A stretch of 64,000 nucleotides of DNA from Mytilinidion resinicola (GCF_010093595.1 NW_022985442.1:138046-202045); one strand, 5' to 3'. Shown: positions 34,765-45,465, counted from the stretch's first letter. The notes: generated from the sequence alone by a model not told the origin. Program-made: numbers and translations.

Positions 34765-36394
34765 CTAACCCAAATACCCCTCCCTCACCCCAAACCGCTC
34801 GTCCCCCACGGGGCTCCAGAACACCCCCTTAGGATCCCACTCCCGCTTCACCGCCGTCACCTCCTCCAGCCCCTCGCGCGTATACACCTCCCCCATCTCC
34901 TGCCCAAAAATCATATTATTCGCAAAAATCACCCTCTCCAAACCGCTCGCATCATCGCTCTCCCGCACCGTCCGCACCACCCCCCGCGCCGCCGCATCCG
35001 CCGCGCCCCGCGTCGCAGGATCCGTATACCACGGCGTAAACTGGAAAAACACGCCGCGATCGCGGTGCGCGAAGTACGTTTTGTTATTAGGAATCGCAGC
35101 GTTCGCGAGCTGCGCGCCGGTGCTCCACGCGCCGAAGACGGCGTAGGTGCGCGCGGCCGCGGAGGGGTTCGCGGCGCCGAAGGCGACGAATTGCGCGAAG
35201 GCGGATGTGATGGAGGCAGGGCTGATGGTGGCGAGCATGGCGTTGTAGGTTTCTTTGAAGCCGCCGTGGGCGCTCATGGCGGCCGAGGACGCGTTCATGG
35301 CGGTGAAGTCGACGAGGGTTGTGGTTGCGAGGATGGCGGTGGCGGAGGCTTCTGGAGTCAGGAGAGGAGCTGCGGCGGCTTCGGCGGAGGCAGAGGGGCC
35401 GTAGTAGTTGGCGGAGATGATGAGCATGGGCGCGCCGGCGGCGGGGGTGCCCGGGGGTGCGCGGCCGAAGATCAGCACTGGGAGGAGGGGGCCCGGGGGT
35501 GGGAGGAGGGAGGTGAAGAGGGTGGCGGCTTGGGCGATGGCGGTGCCGGGGAGGATGAGTTTGCGGTTCCAGATTTTGGAGTCGGGGAGGGAGAGGGCGG
35601 CGATGGGGAAGGTGCGGAGGGTTAGGGAGAGGATGGCTGTGAGGCCGTGGCCGGCACCCCGGAGGGTGGAGACTGGGGGGTGTTAGTTGGGGTGGGGAGG
35701 GGAGGGGATAGGGGAAGGTGATTAGGAGTGGGGATGGAAACAGGGATGGGGAGGACAAGGGACTTACAGAGAGAAGCTTCAGCGCCGGTGGAAGACGGCG
35801 TAAGGGTAATAACTGAGCCGGACGCGCTTGCGACGCGGATGGAGAGGACGTGGTCGACGGCGAGACCGTGGAGGCCGGTTATGAAGCTGTTCCCGCCGCC
35901 GAGGAAGTAGCCAGCGACCCCAAGGGCGTCCGAGTTGCCCGTAACTGCGTTGAAGGATCAGTATGCCTTTAAATATATAGTTTTGGATATGAGAACGGGG
36001 GAAAGAGGGGCATACGCGTATAGCACCCCTCAGCCACGCACGCCTTGATGATCTCGCCTGTTACAGCGCCACCACCTATCGTAACAGAGCTTTCCTCCTT
36101 GTTGACAGCCACGGAGTTGAAGTTCTTCATGTCGAGGTAGATCGTCTTTTCGCCGATGGGGACGAAGACGCCATGGCCGCCACCGCCGGGAACCACGTGG
36201 AGGGAGTTTTGGGAGGCGAAGTTGATGACGGCGATGATGTCCTCTTCGGTGGAAGGGACTACGACGGCAAAGGGGAGCTTGACGCCGAGATCGGACCAGC
36301 GCGATATGATGCTGTGGAGGTCTTCATCGCCTTTTGGGATGGTGACGGTACAGATGGGGGGAAGGGCGGAAGTGAGGGCGGAGGCGAGACTCAT
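34765..36394 (-). CDS. FAD-dependent oxidoreductase, berberine-bridge-enzyme type
   Basis: Three exons, 36394-36016, 35944-35768 and 35672-34765, 487 aa, phases consistent. The PCMH-type FAD domain occupies the first ~200 residues: PFAVVVPSTEEDIIAVINFAS, the VVPGGGGHG loop whose His is the usual covalent FAD site, VTIGGGAVTGEI, and YFLGGGNSFITGLHGLAVDH after the first splice, then LFSTLRGAGHGLTAI. The BBE C-terminal segment ends MGEVYTREG...REWDPKGVFWSPVGDERFG. There is no convincing signal peptide, although the in-frame sequence just upstream is hydrophobic and lacks an ATG. The substrate cannot be told; fungal relatives oxidise sugars or metabolite intermediates. The third exon is markedly GC-rich. 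Confidence 0.88.
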
Positions 36395-36476
36395 GATTGA
36401 TAGAAGATATAGGGTGTGGGGAAAGAAATTCAAGCGGAAGAGGCGAAGCTTGAAAAGACATCGACAGGGCCTAGTA

Positions 36477-36484
36477 TCTTTATA
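36477..36484 (-). promoter_or_regulatory. TATA box for the FAD oxidoreductase gene
   Basis: TATAAAGA on the minus strand, ~85 bases upstream of the ATG at 36394, a sensible distance for a regulated fungal gene. Confidence 0.45.
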
Positions 36485-37913
36485 GGAATATTGGGAAGCT
36501 AAAGATCGTACGTTACATCAGCAGCGATCCTACAAAAGTGACCCATCGTACTTATTGGGCAATGCACAGTTTAGGAGATAGATATGGTTAACGCACCGTC
36601 CAAACTCACGTCAGCACTGGGATGCAAACTGGTTAGAGGTTAGAAAGTCGGAGGAGAGGGTAGCTTATGGCTATATACAGGACGTCTTTGCGTCCGGCGA
36701 CTTAGCGCTGAAATCAAGCTACAAAATTACCGTATAGGGTAGTATTTCCGGACGCCTTTAGGGGAGAATCCTCTAGCAGCCTCCTAGCCAATCGACCTTC
36801 AAGCTAGTTCAACATTTAGCCCAGAAAAGGTGGTTTACCGGGGTCGACTCAGTACTCGCGCTAGGTCACCGGACGCTAAGAGGTCCTGTATCTGACACCT
36901 GCGGGGGCGCTTGGTCTATGTGAGTTAGGAAGGAATCACGGCTAGTCGATCTGCTTGTAGGGATTGAATTGGCTTACAAGGGAGTAACCTGAGCGGGCTG
37001 CTCGCCCTCCCTGTCAGTTTCAGGGGCATTATAGTAATATCCTAGGAAAATAGTTGCGGTTACGACTATAATGCCCCCAAAACTGACAGGGAGGGCGAGC
37101 AGCCCGCTCAGGTTACCCCCTTGTAGCTACCAACTAGAGTTCACGTCAGCACGGTGGGGAGCTGTTCTAGGCTTGCTTGACAAGCGGGCGAGTGTTCTTA
37201 TAGAGCGCTTTAGTGCTGCAAGCAGTCTGTTCAGTTTCGTTCATTGGTGTATTTTTTTTGCATTAGCTAGAATACATCGGTGCTGTGCTTTTTCAAACCT
37301 AGAGATGCTTTGCGGCATTCCATCAAGTACCAAGGTTTCCGATGCACTTGTAGTAGTAAAGTCAACTCCTGAAAACAAAAGCGAGTCTTGATATGTATGA
37401 TGCGCGTGTACTTCGTATCTGGGGTTCAAAGAGAGTTCGCGCCGTTGTCTTTTACTGGTTAGAGGTTTATGCATAAGTGAATTAGTGGGGTTGAAGGTTG
37501 AGAGTAGGATGTTGAGCCTGTAAGCGGAGATGAGGCTGTCTGACATGGCCGGACGAGTGCATTGTTTGTTCAAGATGGTTGATATTGTTTCGTCTAGATT
37601 GTTGCAAAAATACGGAAGAAGCAAGTAGAAGCGGAAAAGTAGAAGGGTCGAGTAGGGTCATGTGACGTCCCGAAATCTCCATGATCGGTCGCCCCGGGCC
37701 GATGGCTTGACGTTCGTTGACATTCTGTCTGTCAGGCCAGCGCGAACCACTACTCTTCCTCAGCATTGCTCCATCTCGGCATCCGCTGTGCGGTGGATAC
37801 TCGTCGCTCACTTTTACTCTGCTCTATTGCGCCTACGAACTCGTTTCCTTCTTACTGGTGATCTACACGTAGCTCGCGCGGCGCACCGTCCGCCACCCAT
37901 CCCCGACATCACC
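36485..37913. other. Intergenic with a 60-bp inverted repeat
   Basis: No gene is supported. 36976-37124 is a strong hairpin (separate entry). A 12-base direct repeat, TCACGTCAGCAC, occurs at 36607-36618 and 37141-37152, flanking it. The 106-aa plus frame at 37071 starts inside the hairpin and is not accepted. 37650-37913 is the YME1 promoter. Confidence 0.5.
36976..37124. repeat. Near-perfect 60-bp inverted repeat with 29-base spacer
   Basis: Left arm 36976-37035 and right arm 37065-37124 match at 57 of 60 positions when one is reverse-complemented. The three differences are transitions. The spacer is 37036-37064. The arms are GC-rich in the middle (GAGCGGGCTGCTCGCCCTCC) and AT-rich at the inner ends (GCATTATAGT). 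A transcript would fold into a long hairpin. It may be a fold-back or MITE-like element, or a recent local inversion duplication. Confidence 0.85.
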
Positions 37914-40585
37914 ATGGCTTTCCAAGCACCCGCCAGTCTCCAGGTGAGGATTCCCGCCACTCGCGTTTATACATGCCACAAGAAGCCTCTTCGCTGACCA
38001 AACTCCACAGAGCATGGCGTTTGCGAACAGCCAACTCTGGCCTTCGATGTCTGCCATCATTCAGACACCTTGGAGAGCCCTAACGCGCCAGGCTCCTTCC
38101 TCCGTCGCCTCGAGGCCAAGTCGACAAATACATACCGAAAGGCCGCTGGAGACCACTGCGCAGCCTGAACAACATGTAAGAAGGTATTAATGATAATGCA
38201 GGGGAATCGAGCTGATATCTGACTAGGTTCAGTCTACCCTTGAACTCCCCGAATCGCTCCAAGGAGTTCCAATATCGGCGTTGCGATTTAGCCCATCCAC
38301 AGAGCTCCTGAATAGCTACCCTACCGTTTCAAGCACGCTAGCAGCAGGTATGAACAATCCTAATAATCTACTTGTGATAATGTAGAAATTAATCATCCCC
38401 AGTCCCGCAAAATGCCTTGCGCTTCTGCAATCCTTTCGCTCGCTGCCTTGCTCCTACGATGATGGCCAGACAATACTCCACCATGCCCCGTTTTGCCACA
38501 TTCGTAAATCCCCGCCCGATACCTCGTCCCGGAAACGTCGGCTTAGCATTGGCTCAACGGAGAACAGCTTTCGGTGTTTCCTCGTCTCGGAATCTCCTTG
38601 CTCATCTTGAGGCTACGGCCAACAACAACCCGTCCAGCGCAAGCGCTCAGAATGCTCTATACTCTGCCTTGCTCCGAGCCGACATGCCGGAGATCTTGGT
38701 AGAGCGATATCAAACAGGGCGTTTCGCGACGAACCCGGCCAGCGAAGCAGTGTACATCAAGGCGCTGGAACGCGTTGGACAAGCAGAGAAGGCACAAGCC
38801 ATGCAGTCGGCAAAAGATAGCAACGGTCACGGCAGCACTCTCAGCGCAGAACAAATGCAAGCCATTGGTCAAGCAGTCGGCTCCCGCGTTCGAGGTGGTA
38901 ACGTTTCCGTCGCGCGCTCTGGCTCTGGCGACAAGACAAGCCCCTTGTACGTTGTGGTCGAAGAGTCTACTGGCAGCACCGTTTTCAAGTGGATCAAGTT
39001 TTTGCTGTACTTTGGACTCATCACCTACATCTCGCTCATCGTCATCACTCTCATGATCGAAGCAAGCGGTATGCTAAAGAAGGTTGGCGGTACGCAAAAC
39101 ACGGAAGCAAGGCCGGAACTTCAGACAACACGATTCAGCGACGTCCAGGGATGTGACGAGGCCAAGGAAGAACTCCAGGAACTTGTCGAATTCTTGAAGA
39201 ACCCCGAGAAGTTCTCCACTCTTGGTGGCAGACTGCCGAAAGGTGTTTTGCTTGTTGGCCCCCCTGGTACCGGAAAGACCCTTCTTGCTCGAGCTGTTGC
39301 CGGTGAAGCTGGCGTCCCGTTCTTCTACATGTCCGGCTCCGAGTTTGACGAAGTTTACGTCGGTGTTGGCGCTAAGCGCGTCCGAGAGCTGTTTACTGCT
39401 GCCCGCGCTAAGGCCCCTGCTATTGTCTTTATCGATGAACTGGATGCGATAGGTGGAAAGCGAAACGAACGCGATGCAGCATACGTCAAGCAGACCCTCA
39501 ATCAGCTTCTCACCGACCTTGACGGCTTCGACCAAAACTCGGGGGTTATCTTCCTTGCTGCGACGAACTTCCCTCAGATGCTTGACAAAGCTTTGACCCG
39601 ACCTGGCCGTTTTGATCGCCAAGTAATTGTTCCGCTTCCCGATGTGCGAGGCCGTGTCGCGATTCTCAAACATCATATGAAAAACGTCCAGCTTGCCACC
39701 GATGTTGACGCTGCGTTGCTTGCCCGCGGTACACCTGGATTTTCTGGGGCCGAGCTCGAAAACATTGTCAACCAAGCCGCGGTTCACGCTTCAAAGGAGA
39801 AGAAGCAGAAAGTTGCTATGATCGATCTCGAATGGGCCAAGGATAAGGTCATGATGGGAGCCGAGAGGAAGAGCGCCGTCATCCAAGAAAAAGACAAGAT
39901 ATCAACTGCTTACCATGAGGGTGGACATACCTTAGTCGCTCTTTACACGAAAGGAGCAGACCCGCTATACAAGGCCACTATCATGCCTCGAGGACATGCA
40001 CTAGGTATCACCTTCATGCTGCCAGAGATGGACGAAGTCAGCAGAACGAAGCGACAGTACCTCGCCTCGCTCGATGTCTCTATGGGCGGCAAAGCGGCCG
40101 AGGAGCTAATCTATGGCGAAGACGACGTTTCAGGCGGAGCATCAGGGGACATTCAAAATGCGACACATGTTGCATATGTCATGGTCACCCAGATGGGCAT
40201 GTCTGACAAACTAGGGAACGTCGACTTCAACTCTGACTTTTCGCGGCTCTCGGGCGAAACCAAACGGCTCATCGAGAGCGAGGTCCGTCGGCTGATCGAG
40301 GAAGCGAAGGTGAGGGCCAAGAATCTGCTCATCGCGAAACGAGGCGAACTGGATCTGCTAGCAAAGGCGTTAGTGGAGTACGAGACGCTCGACAAGGACG
40401 AGATACAGAAGGTCGTTAAAGGAGAGAAACTCCCGCTTCGATTGACAACCTTGCCTGGCACTCCCATCAAGCTTCCGGAGATCACATTACCAAGTCTCAA
40501 ACCACCCGGAGGCGACGGGGATGATGAACCCGGGGCAGGTGTGCCAGGGACACCGGGATCGGGCGTGTACACTGGGAGCGGTTGA
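37914..40585 (+). CDS. YME1: Mitochondrial inner-membrane i-AAA protease
   Basis: Four exons, 37914-37943, 38011-38175, 38227-38347 and 38403-40585, 832 aa, phases consistent. The N-terminal ~190 residues include a basic presequence region and a small helical domain. One membrane segment follows at ~301-325 ([19 protein letters not shown]). AAA+ domain: Walker A GPPGTGKT from 391, Walker [39 protein letters not shown]41 protease: HEGGH from ~609 with [11 protein letters not shown] downstream. The C-terminal Pro/Gly tail ([11 protein letters not shown]) is unlike yeast Yme1. One membrane segment and the FtsH core fit the intermembrane-space-facing i-AAA enzyme. It degrades unassembled and lipid-transfer proteins. 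A second possible start ATG lies in exon 2 (38014). Confidence 0.95.
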
Positions 40586-41770
40586 GAGTTTGTTGGGCAG
40601 ACGTGACTTCTGGTTATGTCGAGCATCATAGGAGTTAGTTGTAGGTAGCGTCTCCTCTATCTCCGCCTCTTAGTGAGGATGGCTGGCCGACTATGGTCGC
40701 CGGTTTCTTTTGTCTGTATCAAATATTGCTGGGTGGTATGAATCACTAGGAAAGAGAAAAGCATTTCCAATCTCAAACCCTCCTGTGTGGGTTTTCTCGT
40801 GCTCGATGTGAACTGACTGTGTAGACCTTTTTGACGCCGCCTGAGGTGGCTTCATGCGTTATCAGGCTTTTCAAAACGATGTTGTTGAGTCTCGTTCGTA
40901 TTTCGGAAAGAGAAAATCGATTCCCATCTTCAAGATTTCCTGTATTGATTTTATCGTACTCAATGGGGTCTGTGTACACCTTGTTGACACTGCTTGAGGT
41001 AGCCTCACGTACTACCAGGCTCGTCTAAGCAATGACGTTGAGTCTTGTTTGGATTTCGGAAAGAAAACAAAACAGTTTCAAATGCACATGGCTCTCTTCA
41101 TGTGTGCTCCAGGAGATGTGTGTACACCATCTTGACGCCGTCTGAGGTGCCTCGGTACTGTTTCCGGAATCTGAGCGAAGTCGTCTTGACAGGCCTGATA
41201 CCTAGCGAGGCCACCTCAGACGGCGCCAGCATGGTGTACACAACTTCGCCTAACTGCTCATAGGCTCGGCGTCATCATTCCTCCCAAGTCAATTTCCAAT
41301 CCTGTCTCGCTCTCTTCATGTACAACAGGGGTTGGAGTGTGTACACCGTCCTAGCGCCATCTGAGGTGCCTCGATACTGTTTCCGGAGGTGTAAGTCAAT
41401 CGTTTTGACATGTCTGAAGCTTCGTGAAGCCAGCTCAGACGGTGCTAGGACGGTGTACACGCATACCGACTCCTCCGTCAGCTCGGCGTCACATTTCCCC
41501 ATAAACTGTTTCCAATCCTGCCTCGCTCTGTTCATGTGTAATGACAGCAGGAGTCGGGATGTGTGTACACCATCCTAGCACCGTCTGAGGTGTCTCGATA
41601 CATCCGAGCGAGGTGAAACCTCGTGAGGCCACCTCGGACGGCGCCAGGAAGGTGTATACAAACGCGCCTGACACGGATCGGCGTCACCCTTCCTCCGATG
41701 TCGCATTTTCTTGTTTACCACACACCTCTCCTCCTTCTCCCTTCCATGCCTCATCAATTCCACCACAACT
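40586..41770. other. Intergenic: YME1 3' flank and palindromic repeat array
   Basis: Nothing coding. The 86-aa and shorter frames here run through the palindromic array at 40819-41659. The last unit ends only ~110 bases before the start of the next gene. Confidence 0.55.
40819..41659. repeat. Tandem array of ~220-bp palindromic units
   Basis: Three complete units are at 41120-41241, 41339-41460 and 41563-41659. Each starts GTGTACACC.TC(T)(T/C)AGCGCCGTCTGAGGTG and ends with its inverse, CACCTCAGACGGCGCCAG..., closing in GGTGTACAC. The stems are ~30 bases and the loops ~35-60. Half-units with only the left arm are at 40819 and 40972. The linkers between hairpins also repeat (GGCGTCA..., TTTCCAATCCTGCCTCGCTC, TTCATGTGTA), so the true period is 219-224. 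Because of the palindromes both strands read the same short peptide frame (VYTVLAPSE), which is incidental. Confidence 0.82.
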
Positions 41771-42914
41771 ATGGGAAAATCGAAGGCAGCGAAAGCCGCA
41801 AACGCTAAAACCCGTGCCGATACTCTCAGGCGCGAGCTCAACATCCACAAGCAAAAATTGCCGTCGCTTCACCAGGAGCTGGGAAGCACCGAATGGCAGC
41901 TCAGGTCACTGACTCAACGGCGCACTGAGATCTTCACCACCCTTGCCAAAACAGCTAAGATGGAGCGCGATCTAGCTGAGGCTGAGCGTGTGGCGGCTCA
42001 GCATGCCTTGACTCAGCCTGCGGGACAGCATCAGCCTGCGCTGCTCTCGTATCAGGGCCCGCGAGAGGAGCGGCGAGAGTAGGTACCTGAAGTCTGGTCT
42101 ATTGCAGGAGAGTTTTGCTAACGTGTTTAGGGTGATGACTCGCTCCAAGACGCTTCCTGACGCTGGTACAACGGGTGCAGACACGACGCGATTCAAACCC
42201 TACGTTCGCGTCAAGCGTGAGCCTGATGCGGATGCGGGTGGTGGCATCGGACACGTTCCTGAGGCGCCAAATTCAGGCCTGTCGCAGTCGTTCCTTGACG
42301 GCTATGGCAGTGCTCCCCGGCGCCTCCAGGGGATTGGTCAAGGCGCACGCGATGAGTCTCCTTCGTACGAGAAGCTGTTTGATTCGCTCAAAGTTCCTAC
42401 TGGGCCGCGGGGTCGGGGGGGTCCACAGATGGCTTTTACGGCCCCAGGATCTGGGGCCAAGAATGCCAATCTGGAACCTCTGGGACACGGCACTTGGGGA
42501 TCGCGCGCAGATCGTACAGCTACAGTCAATGCCTTTGCACCACCGCTCACCACGTCGAAGGCCCTCAGGCAGCCGTCTGAGGAGGGCGAGTTGGCGGAGA
42601 GCTCTCCGGCGATCAAATCGAGCCCATATTCGAAGCGTGGTGGACTTCTGCCTTACACCTTCGGGGCACCCCTGACGGCGCCAGCATCATTGAAGCGAAA
42701 CGCTACGGAGGACGAGCATCACGATCTCGTCGCCAAACGCCTCAAAACCGAGGACAATCTAGGCTTCATCATGAAAACAGCTCCTTTCAGGCTCAGTTCT
42801 TGCCCCATTCAGTTCGGCACTGCGGACACGCACCACCGTCTGGGGCTCCTCGATGAGGTTCCTGATACCAGAGACACAAGGATTGACGATGATGAAACAG
42901 GACCGAAGGAATAG
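41771..42914 (+). CDS. Uncharacterised protein, coiled-coil N terminus and disordered C terminus
   Basis: Two exons, 41771-42078 and 42131-42914 (52-nt intron), 363 aa. MGKSKAAKAANAKTRADTLRR is followed by a predicted coiled coil to ~80 (LRSLTQRRTEIFTTLAKTAKMERDLAEAERVAAQHAL). The rest is low-complexity, with RVKREPDADAG, SSPYSKRGG and DLVAKRLKTED patches; KREP resembles a sumoylation-type site and KRLK a nuclear signal. I do not recognise the family. Codon use looks normal and the splice removes a stop cleanly, which supports a real gene. It sits directly downstream of the palindromic array. Confidence 0.65.
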
Positions 42915-43109
42915 TAAATTGGTAGGAGGCATGCGTGGGATGAGTGGTCACTTCAGGTCATGGTGCATGTCATAATGGTATTCTCCTTGGTGTGTTGAAT
43001 TAAAAGGCTGGTATTCGAGCAGGTGCTATCCTGGTACTTGTTTTGTATCTCTTCCTAATTCAGGTTTCCTCTCGACCTCAAACCTAGCGAAACAGAAGAA
43101 ACAGCAAAC
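42915..43109. other. Short spacer after the uncharacterised gene
   Basis: 195 bases between the stop at 42914 and the end of the MFS fragment. No feature is seen beyond ordinary 3' flank. Confidence 0.4.
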
Positions 43110-43660
43110 TCACCCAGCTAACCCAGTCAACTCCCCAATCGCCGCCCCCATCTCCGCCATTGCCATCGCCGTCAGGCCCTGCCCAAACATATGCACCGTC
43201 CCCATCAGCAAACACCCGATGCAGATACACGCTGTAGCGAATAGCGCGATGTACCGCTTCCCAAATAGGTCTTGCAGGTAGCCGGCGTACGGCGCTGCGG
43301 CGCCGATGGCGAGGATATTCGCGGTAGGGAGCCAGGCACTTCCGTGTATGATGCCCAAATCGCGCGCGATGAAAGACACGCTGCCGCCGATGAAATAGAG
43401 GATTACTTGGGAACCTGCCTCCGAGTGTGAGCGAGGGCTCGACGTACCTGTGTATAGAGCCGCGAGAAACGCTCCCGCGAGCAGCCGTTTGATACTCCAT
43501 GTTACCTTCCCATCCGAGCTATCCCCTTTATACGCACCGCCGTTCTCGGTATCGATGCCGCTCAGCGTAAGCTCCTTTCTTAAAGCATTTTCTTTGTTCT
43601 CTTGGAATTCAGCCGTGTCTTCGATGTGGGAGGGTTTCTCTTCGTCGGTGGGCTTGGACT
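43110..43660 (-). pseudogene. Fragment of a TRI12-type MFS transporter
   Basis: Two exon-like pieces, ~43655-43448 and 43414-~43115, join in phase. They give a cytosolic acidic lead (KPTDEEKPSHIEDTAEFQ), then TWSIKRLLAGAFLAALYTGSQVIL and the first membrane helices with GYLQDLFGKRYIALFA (the MFS loop 2-3 motif), stopping after GELTGLAG. About 155 of an expected ~570 residues remain; there is no start codon in frame and no helices 5-14. The remaining sequence is well conserved, so the truncation appears recent. The 5' edge coincides with the end of the BTB homology. Confidence 0.75.
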
Positions 43661-44180
43661 AAGATGTCGCGAAGGCCACGGTCGGAGGAGTAGGTGGAAT
43701 GATAAACCCCGTGAACAGCATCCCGGACCCAGTCCGCGTCCCAGTGCTTCTCTAGGATGGGCTTGAATTTGATCTTGGCTAGATTCCCAAGACTAGGGAT
43801 ATCGTATTTAGCGCTGGCATAGACGTCCACGTGTTGCAGCGCGTGCTTGCCAGATTGGTCGTCGTCGAGTGAGTAGTCGTTGGTGTACGCGAACTGGATC
43901 ATAGATCGAACAGCAGTAGGGTCGTCGTAACTCAGGTCGACTATGCGGTCCTTTGCCTCCTGCGTATCGAGCATTAGCAGAATGTTCGCTTCGAACTCTA
44001 TTTGGCACGGGCTCTAAACATACCTTAAATGCCCCATTGCATGCATTTTCAAGGAACTTCACCTGGCTGCAGAGAACAATTCGATGAACAGCGTAGCTGG
44101 TATCGCGGCAGCGGATCTCAAGATCGCTGTATGCTCCATTAGAAAGGTAGCTATCAGAATTAGCGCCGGTACTAGAGTAG
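43609..44180 (-). pseudogene. Truncated BTB/POZ-domain gene abutting the MFS fragment
   Basis: An exon near 44150-44020 encodes AYSDLEIRCRDTSYAVHRIVLCSQ then VKFLENACNGAFK. A 57-nt intron follows, and a second exon down to 43609 encodes DLSYDDPTAVRSMIQFAYT, then HALQHVDVYASAKYDIPSLGNLAKIKF and DRGLRDIL. These are the fungal BTB (POZ) landmarks. After DRGLRDILV, homology stops and the frame runs 15 residues into MFS-derived DNA before a TGA. The first exon and start are unclear; MLRVPNSPKD near 44252 joins only through a weak donor. The C-terminal half of the usual gene is missing. It could still make a short protein. Confidence 0.65.
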
Positions 44181-45038
44181 TCAATTCTTGAAGAGGATGT
44201 GCCTACTTAGATAGATCAAGACGTACGTCTTTCGGGGAGTTTGGGACTCGTAGCATTTTGAGCAGTAGTCACATTATCTTCCCGTGCTTCGCGGTCAAAC
44301 GTTTGAAAGAAAGAAGACACGGTTAAGAAAATGTCAATGAGGTTGGTGGGCTCGAGTAAAAGTACCGGAAGAGTAGGTGCGTGGAACCATGGAAGCTCAA
44401 GCGCTCTAGAATAGTCTCGCTAAGGCTAAATTAGGTTATTGCGGTAAAAGCTTAGCACTTGTCTTCTAAGCCGCGCAAGTGTTCTGTATGAGTCAGTCTA
44501 CTTCACGGATCAGAGGGCCTTTACTCTTAGACTTGGAAATTCTAAAGACCTGATTACCGTTTCTCGGGAGCCCGTAGCCCTAGATCCCATGATACATATT
44601 TCCAAGTAGATCGGCAAGAATTGAGGGGAGGTGGGTGTAAGGTGAAGTGAGGTGGAACGTTCGTAGACGAGTTATTCTAGGCTAGTCATGGAAGGAGGAA
44701 GCGGGTTACGCTAATGGAGATGGTGTGGCGTTAGCGCGGATCTTTGGAGGACTGCAGCTAAATTGCTGTTCTAGAGAGATGGAAAATTTGGAGTTGCTAT
44801 ATCGTTTGTCATTGTTGATATAAATAGTGCAAGTTTTGTGCTACTGGGCCACTTGTAGTTGCAATGGTGGGACCGAGACTCTTCCAGTTTTTGTTTTTTT
44901 TGATAGCTTAGCATGTGGTTGTTTCGCGCTCAACGGCGGAAGTTTCAACCTTTCTAGGTACGCAAAACCCTGTTAAAGCGCTGCTCTATCATTAAGGCAC
45001 TATAATCTTGTCTCGTGATTCTCTAAACGATGCTAAAG

Positions 45039-45150
45039 AGGTGAAATAAGAAAGGTGTGAAGTGTGAAAGGCGTAAAATGAGAAAGACGTGATATGAGCA
45101 AGCCGTGAGACGAGGAAGACGTGAAATGAGAAAGCAGTGGAATGAGTACG
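45039..45150. repeat. 16-bp minisatellite, 7 units
   Basis: Seven consecutive units of exactly 16 bases, consensus ACGTGAAATGAGAAAG, at 45039, 45055, 45071, 45087, 45103, 45119 and 45135. Units differ by 2-6 bases. Strand asymmetry is strong: almost no C in the plus strand. Confidence 0.85.
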
Positions 45151-45244
45151 ACAAGTTGTGAGGCAAATTAGTAGTCAGTAGGGGGGTCCTCTATGGAGCC
45201 ATATATTTCACTTTATTTTGGCAACCATCAATTAACTCGAACAG

Positions 45245-45465
45245 CAGGTTAGTCGGTCGGCGCAACAACTCGACTCAAAGCCCCCCCCCCAGGGGCCATG
45301 AGTTCGAATCCAGCTCATGTCAGCAATCGACATTATGGCTGTTTCCTATAGATTCGACTGAAAAGTCGCGCGGAAACATAAGTCCATCGTCGCGGAGTAA
45401 ACTTGCAAAGGTTTCTACACCCTCCCCCGAGGAGGGTGGTCTTTTGCTCTTTTAGTCTTTTTCTG
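45245..45465 (+). other. Possible tRNA-derived (SINE-like) Pol III relic
   Basis: TTAGTCGGTCGGC at 45249-45261 resembles an internal A box and AGTTCGAATCC at 45301-45311 matches the B-box consensus at all but its first base. The region folds poorly as a tRNA: the T-stem does not pair canonically and a C10 run sits between the boxes. Downstream, 45420-45436 is a short hairpin (CCCTCC/GGAGGG) followed by TCTTTTGCTCTTTT and TTTTT runs typical of Pol III termination. No flanking target duplication was seen. Confidence 0.3.

Noticed and set aside
34654..35625. 323-aa plus frame, Gly/Ala-rich
   Set aside because: Antisense to the GC-rich third exon of the FAD oxidoreductase.
37071..37391. 106-aa plus frame
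   Set aside because: Begins inside the right arm of the inverted repeat; no protein features.
45249..45325. A tRNA gene around the TTCGAATCC block
   Set aside because: The T-stem and acceptor stem do not pair and the anticodon arm is interrupted by a C10 run; kept only as a possible relic.
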